A DNA stretch of 64,000 bases from the NCBI GenBank assembly GCA_030077755.1, contig JAQJZZ010000006.1:62001-126000 (forward strand). Reading direction: 5' to 3'. Shown in pieces: positions 42,510-52,795 of this stretch; position 1 is the stretch's first letter; every line of letters begins with the position of its first letter. A program made the position numbers and the translations under genes. This DNA comes from Filosporella fistucella. Lineage: Eukaryota; Ascomycota; Leotiomycetes; Helotiales. The notes under the pieces were generated by a model, which had not been told where the DNA came from, searched no databases, and saw only the letters and a list, made by a program, of their open reading frames with translations.

Positions 42510-42917
42510 TCACGCATTGATTCCTGGTAGAAATATAGCAGCTGGCGCCAAGATAAATGCAGCTAATGGTAGAGAGGTGCGAGTTGCGGCACTGGGGCTG
42601 GAGGTAGGAGTGGAAGTAGAAAAATTCATAAGGTAAGAAGGAGGTCGACTGGTGTCAATGAGTAAAGTCGAAGGGAGTGTTGTCGGCACCTCGACCGTCA
42701 GTGTGTAGATCGATGCCTTGTCCGTGAAAGTGTCCGTGATCGATTGCGAGAACGTTTGTGAGATCGAGTCCGATGGGCTGCTTGTTCGAGTTTTAGCATG
42801 TTGCGAATATGATTACTTCCTCTGATGCTTACTTCGAGGTTGGCGTGAAGATTCGACCATTTTCATTGAGCACAGAACGAGGAAAAATCCTAGGGCAATA
42901 GCAAGTGGGCTCTTCAT
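42510..42917 (-). CDS. Small GPI-anchored-type surface protein
   Basis: ATG 42917 begins a signal peptide (MKSPLAIALGFFLVLCSM). A second exon (42777-42510) encodes a Ser/Thr-rich segment (SQTFSQSITDTFTDKAS, FSTSTPTSSPSAATRTS). It ends in a hydrophobic tail, LPLAAFILAPAAIFLPGINA, with no charged residues after it: the layout of a GPI-anchored wall or membrane protein. Total about 122 aa. The splice junction is uncertain: an in-frame join needs the GTAATC donor at 42816 (39-nt intron), while the better-looking GTAAGC at 42832 would shift the frame. Confidence 0.5.
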
Positions 42918-43211
42918 TTTGTCTTCTCTGAAATTCTAAAGAGTTCAAGACAAGTCTCATACTTCTTCCGATGAAGGAAGCTCTTCAAGTGGGATACATA
43001 TGTAAGACAGATGTACAGTTCGCATTGGCTAACCTCACGCAAGCATCATCGCACGCTAACAAAAGGGATGGTCTTCGTCATGCTTAAGTCATCCCGTAAA
43101 AGTAGGCGGGGGTTCCATCTGGGGGGGGGCTCTATCTGGCGGGTCAATCTATCATCTTTTCACTCAGAGATCATTTGGGGTATCGATATGGTGGGTCCAG
43201 TATACGCCCTG

Positions 43212-43219
43212 GATCATCT
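43212..43219. promoter_or_regulatory. GATCATCT element upstream of the gene at 43373
   Basis: Lies ~155 bp upstream of ATG 43373; related GATCATTT (43169) and GATGATCA (43272) flank it. Confidence 0.35.
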
Positions 43220-43372
43220 GGGGTGTAATACTGGGTGCGTTTCGGCCCAGAGCGAGACTCGCTGTAAATGGGATGATCACCTCAAGCAAAGCCTTGGCGA
43301 CTTCGCCGGGGAACCAATATAAAGTACTCGATATGCCAGTACTCAATTCCCTCTGATGTATTCCCCGTTATT

Positions 43373-44899
43373 ATGTCTTCAAATAATCGATCGATTGGCA
43401 AGAAAAGTGGAGGAGTAAACAACAGAAAGGAGGCATCGAAGAGCAGCCTTAAGAGAGTCCTTGATACTATCAGTGCGGGCGATGATGAAGAGAAACCAGT
43501 AGAGGATGTTATGGTTACAGAAGAGCGCGATGATGAAATGAAAGCCAAGGAAGCCAAGGCGCGTCTCGATCAGGTCAAGAAAGAAAAGTTGATAAGTGTT
43601 TTAAACGAGACGACCAACCTGATTGGTCCACGAGAGACGGTATGTCTCTTGGAACTTTGCTTGGATTACGCTAAAGTCATATAGAGTCGACGAGCAGACG
43701 TGGAGGTTTCCAAACCCATGGCTGAGTCTAAAGGGTTTAAGCCTCTTCCTACACCAGAGCAAACACCTGACCCGGTTCAACGGCCATCTACTGCCGAGCC
43801 ATCCAAGAGCCACACTGCACCAGAGCCAGGGTCAGTCGCCGTTCCAGGTTCTGATAGTCCTCCGCCTACTACGAAAGTCGCCACTGAAAGTTCAGGTTCT
43901 GATAAGTTCCCGCCCACTTCGACGATCGCGCCTAAAGGTTTGGGACCTGATGATCCTCTACCGACTACGGAAATCCGACTGGAAAGTCGTTTACCTAAAG
44001 AACTCACGTACGATGACGATGACGATAACGATGACGAGGATGAAGATGAGGATGAGGATAAGGAGGATAAATGGAGCCCTAGCATCTCTCGCAAGAGGGC
44101 TGGACTTGGTCCCAATGACCTCCGCCTGGTAGGTACTGTCAAACGTTGGAAAGAAAAGAAGTTCCTTATGGCAGATGGTCCCAAAAATTCCGCCAAGTAT
44201 CGCATCTGCAAGTCAGCTGATATGGCTGAATATGACGATGGCAATCCTCTAGACCTTATGGAGTCACGATTCGGAGAGGTGAAGGAGGGAAGTAGCTTCC
44301 TATATGGAAAATCCCATGCGAAGACCATTCAAGGAGTAGCTTGGGTTGTCGACAAAAGCATCATGGCAAAGTTCCCTAACGACTTCCCAGAAGAGGTTGA
44401 CCTTGTCAAACCAAAGTACTTGCTTCCAGACTTAGGAGAGGTGAGTGGGAAAAGCGTTAAGATGAAGGTGGTCGACTGTGTTGTCAAAGTCAAATGGCTT
44501 ATCACGGGGAAATTTTACTCGAGCTGGGAATCAAGGCAGACTGTACGCCGGATTTGGGGAGTCAAGAAAGGTGACGAGGGCATTTACAGCGCCGCTCAGC
44601 ACCAAGAAGAACTCTTTGAAAAGTGGGCCACTGGTAAACGACCGGGTAGAGATCAGTCTGCCACACCTTTTCGAGGCCTGACGCCAGGAAGAGACTTCCG
44701 GGAAGAAACTCCTGCCCCAACGCCGCTGCCAGGGACCCAGAAGAAAGTCCAATTTCAGGGAGGCCCAAAAGCGGCCAAGCTATCGATGAAGGATTGGAAA
44801 GAGGATTATTGTGACTCGCATGTATTAGATCCTGCAGATATGACGGAGGAGGAAAAGGCTGAGATGAAGGAGGCTTGGAAAGAGTACAAGAATGCTTGA
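43373..44899 (+). CDS. Hypothetical acidic, partly disordered protein
   Basis: Two exons (43373-43639, 43685-44899) give 493 aa; intron of 45 nt (GTATGT, GCTAAAG, ATATAG). Exon 1 is Lys/Glu-rich and helical. Residues ~100-200 are Pro/Ser/Thr-rich with near repeats of GSD(S/K)xPPTT type. An Asp/Glu run of about 20 residues follows (encoded at 44011-44070). The C-terminal half (~230-493) looks folded: FLMADGPKNSAKYRICKSAD, VKYKWLI-like strands, FYSSWESRQTVRRIWG and a final acidic helix. I know no family. An acidic tract beside a folded domain suggests binding to histones or other basic partners (inference). Confidence 0.65.
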
Positions 44900-45555
44900 A
44901 GTGCTAATGGTTTGATGTGCGTTTGGGTTGGTATGCTTTGATTCGTTGACTCTCCTCTCTGTGGTTTATTTTCGAACACTTTACTTCGTGGAAATCTCAT
45001 TACATATCGGGCAGCGAGGGGAGAAGAATTATAGCTGCATTAGTTCTTTTCACTTTCAATAGAACACTGTGGTCTGCGCATTGAATTACAGATCTTCAAC
45101 CGGCCGTACCCATCACGACGAATAGTAATGTCTGATACTGCGTAGCTTATTCGCTGCACAATGTAGTGATTTATAAGGTTTGACTGTCTCGCATTCTGAC
45201 CTAGATCTATAACGTCCATCCCTACGTGACGAACCACCCACCGTGCCGAGCCGAAAATACAGTTATAGGGTATTAATATACTCCCTAGCAGAGCATAGAT
45301 TTATATTTTACATATTGCTATTCTTCAGCTATTTCTATATAAGTATTCTGTTTACAGTAGCAAAATATGATTGTGGTGGCAAAGTAATGGATTAGGCCGT
45401 TGATGGGATCGGGAAGGAATTTCAGCATCTACCCCTGCTTTATTATACTATTGGTTGATCTCTTGCTTTCGGCGCTTTAGCACAGAGCTTCTTCTCATAA
45501 GAAACGTGTGGCCAAAGTTTTGAGGCTTGAAGTACAAAAGAATCTATGCGCCGAG
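44900..45555. other. Intergenic, AT-rich towards 45400
   Basis: No supported gene; short open stretches only. Confidence 0.4.
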
Positions 45556-45556
45556 T

Positions 45557-45997
45557 TTATCCGGATAAAGGAGAAGAAGGCAAATAACACGTCACGAGGA
45601 TTAGCGAGTTTTCCAGCTTATGTAATATAATAACTCTTGTCACGCTAATTACAAAATACAGTAAGTCGCACATTACAGCAAATGAGAGGTAAATCCTGGT
45701 TTGTAATAAAATAAGGTGTGGCGCTCTTTTAGAACTTTCCATGAGAGAATCATGTAACTGTCCTGGTTGGCAGACACTCTTCCCACCATTCTCCTCTGTT
45801 AACCTGTGTTGACGCTCCATTCCCTCGCTAGCAGTTAAGGATCTGCGCAGTACACGGTGGTTTTCCGGTCCCATCTTGATACAGTAGACCTGCGAAATCA
45901 GTTTCATATCTCCTGTCTTCACCTCCAGCGTTAGGTCAATTCGTGATCTGCCGAGTCTGCATGGATTTATTGCCAGGATAGTGCTACCCAGATTCAT
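45557..45997 (-). CDS. Hypothetical protein with hydrophobic C-terminus
   Basis: A 146-aa frame from ATG 45997. The first ~95 residues are soluble-looking (RSRIDLTLEVKTGDMKLI, ENHRVLRRSLTAS). The last ~45 are strongly hydrophobic (YLSFAVMCDLLYFVISVTRVII) and could span a membrane. No family recognised and no intron signal seen. It might be a chance frame; support is codon-level impression only. Confidence 0.35.
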   Translation of the reverse strand: MNLGSTILAINPCRLGRSRIDLTLEVKTGDMKLISQVYCIKMGPENHRVLRRSLTASEGMERQHRLTEENGGKSVCQPGQLHDSLMESSKRAPHLILLQTRIYLSFAVMCDLLYFVISVTRVIILHKLENSLILVTCYLPSSPLSG

Positions 45998-46355
45998 CTT
46001 GCGCCGTGACAATGGGGCGGCGCTTAGTAAAACGCCAAGGGTTCTAGCGCTGGACACCGGCGGTTACCACGTAACCTTAGACACGTGGAAACTGTGGATC
46101 CCCTCCCCTCTCCAGGCAAAACTTTTCGTCAAGCTTCAGGCAAATACTCGTACACAGAGTCTTTCAAAGCCAATACTCAAATTGATTTCTCTTTCGGCGT
46201 TTGTTGGATTGGGACGGCATTGAAACTGCCAGGTCACGTGGGATTTCCATTCCGTTTTCGGCTAGCGTTTTCGACTGGTGCACGACATAAGTCACAGCTT
46301 TCGTTTCCTTCCAGCGAAGACCTTTTCACAAACCAGTCCTAAGCCTCTTATTCCA

Positions 46356-47445
46356 ATGGCTACTTCAGTCACCGAAGCTAAAATAGCGACCGAGGCTTTG
46401 CTCCAGAAAGTTAAGCCACATATGGCTGATGCGCTGGCACTCGAATCCCTGGGATATTTTCTGCCGATTGCCTTGAATGCTCTAGATACGATCGAGCTCT
46501 TTACGGTAGAAGTGCCAAGCGCAATTGAACAGTACAAATCAACCTGCGACCAACTCGCGCAAGCTATTCAAACGAAGGAGGGCTCTCTTGGACAAAAAGC
46601 ATGGGAAGACGTCACTGTTGATGGTAAATCATGGCGTGACCATCTGAGGACGATGCAATCATGTATCACCGGTCTTCAAGCAGAGGCCAACAGGAGGAAG
46701 GCTGAAAGACCATTACTGGCCGAAGCTACCCTGGCCGCCGTTGAACTAAAAAGGAGAATTCAGAGCTCTGAAGGTGTTTCATCTCAATTTGACATCTTAG
46801 ATGGGACGCTGCTATTTCTACTCCATGCATTGGACCTTTTACAGTCTCTTCCTAGCCAATGTAGCAATGACTCCACAGGCCTCGCGGGTCCTCTGCAGCT
46901 ATGCGGCTTAAAATGTCGCAGTGCCCTTCCTGTTGTGGAACAGACAGTGGTTTTGATGGACAACTTTCCACAATTATCGGTGGTTCTACAAGGATTTTCC
47001 AACACATTTGTGTGCTTTTTCTTGCAGCAAAACATGTAAGCCAGTCCCAAAGTGGTCTCCCGTGCAAAATCAAGGCTGATTAGATAGTTCTAATGATGCG
47101 AAGCTGCGAGCTCTCTCCATTTTCAGCGTGATGGGTACATACTTCACGCAGAGAGACCAGGTGGAGCAACAGCGGCGAGTCGACAACCTCCTTCTTGATA
47201 TGATGAATGCGTATGAAGCACAACCGGCTTCTAGAAGCGCGATCCAGGCTCTACCCAGAACTATCAACAGTGTGGAGGACATCTGTGCGATCTGTACAGA
47301 ATCGATGGAGATCACTACGATGCCGTGTGGACATCAGTATCACGAAGGCTGCCTTTCCGGTTGGCTGAAGCTAGCTGATTCCTGTCCTCAATGCAGAAAG
47401 ACATTGAGTGAAGAGAATAAGGCTGCGGTGGAGGCACCAGAATGA
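46356..47445 (+). CDS. RING-H2 finger protein (putative E3 ubiquitin ligase)
   Basis: Two exons (46356-47035, 47127-47445) give 332 aa; intron of 91 nt with GTAAGC, TTCTAATGA and TTTTCAG. Start TTCCAATGGC is the first ATG in frame. Residues 1-226 are mostly helical with no known domain. The RING lies at 280-316 with ligands C280, C283, C294, H296, H299, C302, C313 and C316, seen as CAICTESMEITTMPCGHQYH then SCPQCRK. That is the C3H2C3 (RING-H2) order with W306 in the E2-contact position. RING-H2 proteins pass ubiquitin from an E2 to a substrate; the helical N-terminal part may choose it. No membrane helix is present. Confidence 0.8.
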
Positions 47446-48315
47446 CGTGTAGCGTGTAGCTCATACTTACGAAGAGGGTTTGGCGTCTCGGCGAGGAAAG
47501 GCAGAGTTGTCTTTGCGTACACATAGGACGGAAGCGGGTTTTCTTAAGAACTGTATGCTGCTTATGCCTTAATCATGATCTCCAATAATGTTGTAGTCAA
47601 ACTAGCTTTGGAGCACATAAATTGACTGCTTTTGATATGATTCCAGGCCGAACAGACTGCCTCGGTGCGTACTAGCCGGATAGAAGCCTACGGATTATAA
47701 CAAGTTCGGAGGTGAAGTATCTACGTTTTCGCTCTTTACGGAGGGTGGCTCGTTACGTAGGGATGGACGTTATACTTTCATTCTCAGTCAGTTCTTGCCA
47801 AATACCTCAACAATCTGATGCCAGATGGATACCAAGATTAGCGCGCGGCCAATTATCTTTCGAAGAATGATACAGTTGCTCCAGGACAAGAACGCAGAAG
47901 CCGGACAATATCAAACTCTCTCAGATTTGGTAGCTGATTGTACCACGACTATCTAAAATAGGTATCGAGTTAAGTCTGGTCTCCGCGACGATGCTTGAGG
48001 CAATTGAGAATGTATTTCACCTTGAGGAGGTATATCGTGAAATGATTGTAAATTTTGAGGTGTTCACAGATCTGAATTGAGGTATCTATGACTATAGAGA
48101 ACATCTCCAGATGCAGGGGACCACGTTATTCATTTTTCTCGTGACAAACTCGGAGCACTAGGACAGGGTTTTCTCTCATACATTGTACCCAGACCTATCG
48201 CAGCCCCGAGGAGGCAGATGAAGGCTTACAAGTTGTACACCCTATCACAATGGTGTGCCCGTTGAGCCAGAAAATCAGAGCAGGTTTTTTTTTTTTTTTT
48301 TTGTTTTCAAGACAT
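47446..48315. other. Intergenic with a possible small gene
   Basis: A frame at 47825-47956 (MDTKISARPIIFRRMIQLLQ...) and one at ~47962-48079 (LEAIENVFHLEEVYREMIV) look protein-like but sit in different frames without a usable intron. A run of 18 T at 48285-48302 lies just after the end of the 2EXR gene. Nothing else recognised. Confidence 0.25.
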
Positions 48316-49077
48316 CTAGTTGTCTATCAGTGGTAGCAACAGGAAGTACCTATCCCCACTATCAATCAAACTTTTCACAAGCGAAATCTTCTCCCGTGAT
48401 AATTCCCACTGCCTGATACCAAACGACTCGTTGTAGTCAGATCCTTCAAGACTGACCCATGTGCCGTGTAAGAAGTACTGATGACTGTCGGAGAAATCTA
48501 CAATGCATCCTCTCACAAAACCCCAAGTACCAAGGTCTTTCAAATACAGGTGAGAAGTAAGTCCTACTGGTAAAGGCACCCTCTCTGGATCATCGACAAA
48601 TATCAAGCTTCGTATTTGATCAGATTGCCGTAGAAATCTTGATAGGTCCCAGAAGCAATGCGACTTCATTCTAATGGCAAAGACTTGCACCGACCGAAAA
48701 GCTAGACTATGAACAGCAAATATCTTATCGACATTCACACATTCATCTGGAAGGTCAAGAAAAAAGGTGTCTCGGTACCAGTTGATGTAAATAGAAGTGC
48801 GCTTCTTGTCTTGAAAGGTGAGCTCGGTATACCCTTTTACAGCCTCCGTCCGGGATTCTCGACATACGCCTCGGAGCTGGACCTGATCCGACACTATCTC
48901 AACCTCGCTAGTCAGATACCCAAAGTCTAACTTAGGGGTGATGGTAATAAGACGGTGAGGTAAAGACATGCTCCAGATCTTGATTCGTAGTTCGAATGGA
49001 AGTCTCGGAAAGTTGGGGAATCCTGGTGCTGAATCAAAGAGTTCGTCACAACGATGATTTCTAGGGGATAGAGGCAT
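48316..49077 (-). CDS. 2EXR-domain protein
   Basis: Single exon, 253 aa from ATG 49077; an open extension upstream to 49131 has no ATG. FPNFPRLPFELRIKIWSMSL near residue 20 is the diagnostic 2EXR head (FxxFxxLPxELRxxIW). It is followed by VQLRGVCRESRTEAVKGY, the second signature, and FLDLPDECVNV near the middle, as in typical members (~250-350 aa). Function of the family is unknown. A GATCATCC lies 131 bp upstream, in the region shared with the Zn2Cys6 gene at 49513. Another 2EXR-like protein is at 28252. Confidence 0.75.
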   Translation of the reverse strand: MPLSPRNHRCDELFDSAPGFPNFPRLPFELRIKIWSMSLPHRLITITPKLDFGYLTSEVEIVSDQVQLRGVCRESRTEAVKGYTELTFQDKKRTSIYINWYRDTFFLDLPDECVNVDKIFAVHSLAFRSVQVFAIRMKSHCFWDLSRFLRQSDQIRSLIFVDDPERVPLPVGLTSHLYLKDLGTWGFVRGCIVDFSDSHQYFLHGTWVSLEGSDYNESFGIRQWELSREKISLVKSLIDSGDRYFLLLPLIDN

Positions 49078-49207
49078 ATCTAGATGTGGTGCCGATTTGT
49101 AAAATATGCGGGATGGTTTAGAGAGTATCACGATTTATCAGCGGGTGGTTAAGACTGAAAATATATTTGCCAAGCCTTGTCACTCGAGTCTCGGCTTCTA
49201 CGACAGA

Positions 49208-49429
49208 GATCATCCACGAACCATCCCTTAGCTATGGCGTGGTGCACCATCACCAACAGAAGCACAAATTTGCAACATCGGACATACTTGTAACTACGTT
49301 ACTCCCGTCAAATCATTTTTGTCGTTCTCGTCCACTGGTGGATTTTCGTTAATTGTTAGGACATCCCGCTTCGCCAGTATTGTGGAGCATAGATCATCCA
49401 AACCATAGCTGAGCACAAGAGGATCATCC
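49208..49429. promoter_or_regulatory. Three GATCATCC elements in the 2EXR/Zn2Cys6 divergent promoter
   Basis: Copies at 49208, 49392 and 49422. The first is 131 bp upstream of ATG 49077 (-); the other two are 84-121 bp upstream of ATG 49513 (+). Confidence 0.55.
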
Positions 49430-49512
49430 AATCTCGATAGCGTGATTGACTACCGGGAAAGCTTTATATATGGATTTGTTCTTCCCACGCAAAGGCATAA
49501 TTAATCAGATCA

Positions 49513-51106
49513 ATGGCGAGGGGACGCAAACCGAGTAGTAAGGGTTGTGCAACCTGCAGGTAGGTATCTACCCCGATAACTGACGCCTGTTGCTGACTGC
49601 TGCAGACAGCGTCGCGTCAGGTGCGACAAGAATTCTCCCAAGTGCAAAAACTGTACGGATACAGAACGCGTCTGCAGGGGATGGGGTGGTAGCTCTGTCA
49701 ATCCAAAGTCTGCAGCAATAAGCAAAAGCAAACCTGCCTCGAGAGTATCGAGATTATCCCCAGCCAGTGAGAATCATGAAGTTAAGGTGACCTTCCTTTC
49801 AGACATTCCCTTGAAGAGACCTGCTAAGAAAAAATAGGGAATAGCGGTGGAGGAGCAGTCTTTTGGAGATTCTAACGCCGTTGAGGCAGCACGAATGGAT
49901 TTATCACTTGGCGTCGTCTCTACTAGCATGGAAGAAAGCCGCTCGTCACCCACACTTACACCCATGCGAGACTTCTCACCTCAAATACCGCTTGCGGGAG
50001 ATTCTGTAGGGGAACCCAGAGAGGCTGAGTTTAGAAGCGACTGGGCTACTATTGTGGTATCATCTCCCATCCAAGCCAGCCAAGAATACGATCGTCGAAC
50101 GGAACTCTCGTTCATTCCCTTCGAACCATTGCCCAACCAACACAATAAGCCCGATGACTATCAGACTTTTGCGGATGAATACGAGCTGGAGAAGGAAGAT
50201 TCGGAAAACGGCGAAGATGTACTCGAGGGAAGCGAGTCAGAACTGGATTGCCAACCTGGCTCGGAAATGCAGTATGGGATTGCAGAGCCACCGCTCGTGA
50301 CGTTTACATTAGACGACCGTGTTCACAGCTCACTATCTCCAGGCATATTGGACTCGCTTTTCCACCATATTATCCGGAATTTTCAGGTCTTTCTAGGACC
50401 AAATAAAGTGTACCCGTTGGATGTCCTCATATGGAAGCAGTCGTTAGACTTTTACTCGTGGTATATGGTGGAGACAAAGAGTCTCGACATAACCGTCCTT
50501 CGGTTCGCCATCTTCAATGCCAAGTCAGGTTATGAAAGGGCATTTTATATCCAGAGGGGTGATGAGCGGTCTTTTCGACAGCTGAAGCAGTATCTCTGGG
50601 ACTTCTTCTGGATGGCGTCTAACCTTCGACCTGGCATCTTTGGGGTCCAAGTTATGACGAACCCACTACCAAGAGAGTCATTTAGATACCTGCTGACAGG
50701 TATTAACACGCCAGCCCTTGCGGGAGGCCCACACCAGGTACCAGCCCCCGTTGTGATCCGGGTTCAGATAGATGGGCTAGGGAGACTTAGTGATCCTTAT
50801 GACAAATTACTGTTAGGGGAAGCGTCCACGGCAAACTGGTTTTTCACTTGGTTTGCACACGAAACGGGCCGTGGAGGTGACAGAGGGCCACCCTGGTTGA
50901 GATTTACTTTCAAAGATGCAGTACCTATCCCCATATCGAGGATAACGGGGCGAGACAACGAGGAGGGTTTTAAACTGCTCAAAAGTGATCTTCGGGATCA
51001 GTTTGCAAGAGCCAGCAAGTTATCGTCTAAACTGGAAGAGTTTGTTGTGATAGTTACCGTTCCAGGGTGGGATGTAGAGACAGATGTAGAGAACGAGAAG
51101 TCATGA
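49513..51106 (+). CDS. Zn2Cys6 transcription factor-like protein
   Basis: Three exons (49513-49559, 49606-49786, 49838-51106) give 498 aa. The finger is canonical: MARGRKPSSKGCATCRQRRV, then C22, C29, C32 and C39 (CX2CX6CX6CX2CX6C), split by a 46-nt intron after C15. The second intron (49787-49837: GTGACC, TGCTAAG, AAATAG) is 51 nt and contains the only in-frame stop (TAG); if retained, the protein would end at ~93 aa. Residues ~160-235 are acidic. The C-terminal ~290 residues look folded (GILDSLFHHIIRNFQVFLG, LDVLIWKQSLDFYSWYMVE) but match no domain I know. Zn2Cys6 proteins bind CGG-type DNA sites as nuclear regulators. GATCATCC copies stand 84-121 bp upstream. Confidence 0.75.
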
Positions 51107-51984
51107 GAGCGAGGTATCAAGTCCTTGCGACTCAATTCTAGCCACGATTATAGGCAATATCTGCCCTCACTTTTCACTATAACCTTATGTGGCGATCGAT
51201 GGGCCTGACTCATCTTGAGAGTGGGTTTCTACAAATCTGATATAAATGTTTTTATCCTTTACCAATATGATAGCACAACACAGTACTTCATGGAATGTGA
51301 GAACTTCTGTTACCCCGCTCATTAGCAGGCCCATATTGCCTACCAAGTTGCGTCTCTCGTCTCTAGAATCTTACTCTCCCCTTCAATCCCATAACCCGAC
51401 ACTTTCACTCTTCTCAATTCGGGAAATTTTGATAAAAACGCTCGAAATCACTTCGAAACACTTGGTCATAGATTAAGTAAAATATCTTGTTCGTCTCTTA
51501 TAAAATCACTATCACGGCAAACACGGTGACAAGGAAAGTTAGGCACCACGAAACCCTGGAAAGGATAGCTTGCACGATGTGTTCGCCTTGATGCATTGTC
51601 GTGAGAAGAACAGTTCAAGAAGTGGGATGTACTCCCAGAATCTCAACATCAATGCAAGGTCCACCAGGGCGTACGGATTGCACTCTGTGACGAGCAGGGA
51701 CTGGGTCTGTTCAGGACTGGTCGGGGCGAATAATTAAGTATAGAGTCTAAATAGCGTCAAGTCACAATATCTACCAATCTTCGGCACGCCACAAAGGGAA
51801 CTTACACTCACGCCGTTCGAGGTTCCGGTATGTGTCATGTGAGAGGTAAAGACGAGACATGTCTGCAAGCATCACTTAAATTATCTCTAGGCTAATTGAG
51901 TCATACAAGAGAGCCCGACCGAGACCCAAAATAGGAGAAAGCAAATAAACGCCTGGGTTCCAACACAGTCCTCATTCTCAGTCA
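51107..51984. other. Convergent intergenic region
   Basis: Contains the 3' ends of the Zn2Cys6 gene (+) and the coiled-coil gene (-). No supported gene. Confidence 0.4.
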
Positions 51985-52503
51985 TCAGGGTGTCCGTGCT
52001 TGGAACCCTCTGACACTGCGTCCCTTATCTTGGACATCTTTATCCTTGGGTGTTGTGTAGAGTAGCACGATTACAGCTTCCAAAGTTTCCACCATCACTT
52101 TTGCCTTCTGAAGCTCCCGAGAAAGAGCTGAGCTGGTGTTTGACACAACTTGGCATTGGCCCATTACCTGGGTAACATCTTGTGTAGAGCGCGTGAGTGC
52201 TTCAATATACTCGTCAACCCGGGACTGAAGACGCCGAACCTTGCGTCTCTCTCCCTCAAACTTGCCGTGTACGATAGCGAGTGCTTGTTCAGCAGTATTA
52301 GCACGCTGCTGCCAGTCGTACGCGTCAGCGACGTTGACAGTTTGCATTACTGGCGTGTGTGGGCCAGCTTGTCCAACATTGTGTATAGTTTCCCCTTGCT
52401 TGTCTTCCTCCACAATTTCTATTGAGGGGAAAGGCTCGTCCTGGAGCACAGTCAGTAATTGTCGCTAATGACGGAGTAAGAATAATACCGAATTTGTTGC
52501 CAT
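51985..52503 (-). CDS. Hypothetical coiled-coil protein
   Basis: A 5-codon first exon (52503-52489, MATNS) and exon 52440-51985 give 156 aa; intron of 48 nt with GTATTA, TTACTGAC and CTCCAG. The N-terminus is acidic. Residues ~45-125 form a long charged helix (QQRANTAEQALAIVHGKFEG, RRKVRRLQSRVDEYIEAL), a likely coiled coil. A hydrophobic stretch, VETLEAVIVLLYTTP, follows and the tail is basic. No family recognised. It shares a 292-bp divergent promoter with the patatin gene; four GATCATCY copies sit 135-192 bp upstream. Confidence 0.6.
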
Positions 52504-52637
52504 CTTGATGGGCAGGTTGTCTTTGCTAATAGCTCAACACCCTTGGGATCGATTCAACATCACTACCTTATATGAGACTTCCTATGATGTGGCCACACCT
52601 GTGGGGGTTGAGTCAATCGACCGTAAATCGGTAGGGA

Positions 52638-52695
52638 GATCATCTCCCTATCAATAGGATCATCTCGCCCGAGGGATCATCCATTACGATCATCC
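52638..52695. promoter_or_regulatory. Four GATCATCY elements in a divergent promoter
   Basis: Copies at 52638, 52658, 52675 and 52688, between ATG 52503 (-) and ATG 52796 (+). Spacing is 20, 17 and 13 bp, looser than the 14-15 bp arrays. Confidence 0.65.
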
Positions 52696-52795
52696 TTTCG
52701 AGGTGCTGTTGTTATAAACTAAGGCATGGATATCCCGAATTTTCGTTCCCTCAAGATGAGTACCGTCTCGTTTTATGATTTGTTTCTAGTGCATC

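Noticed and set aside
43777..44328. 183-codon antisense frame with long Ser runs
   Set aside because: It is the reverse of the Asp/Glu-coding tract of the gene at 43373.
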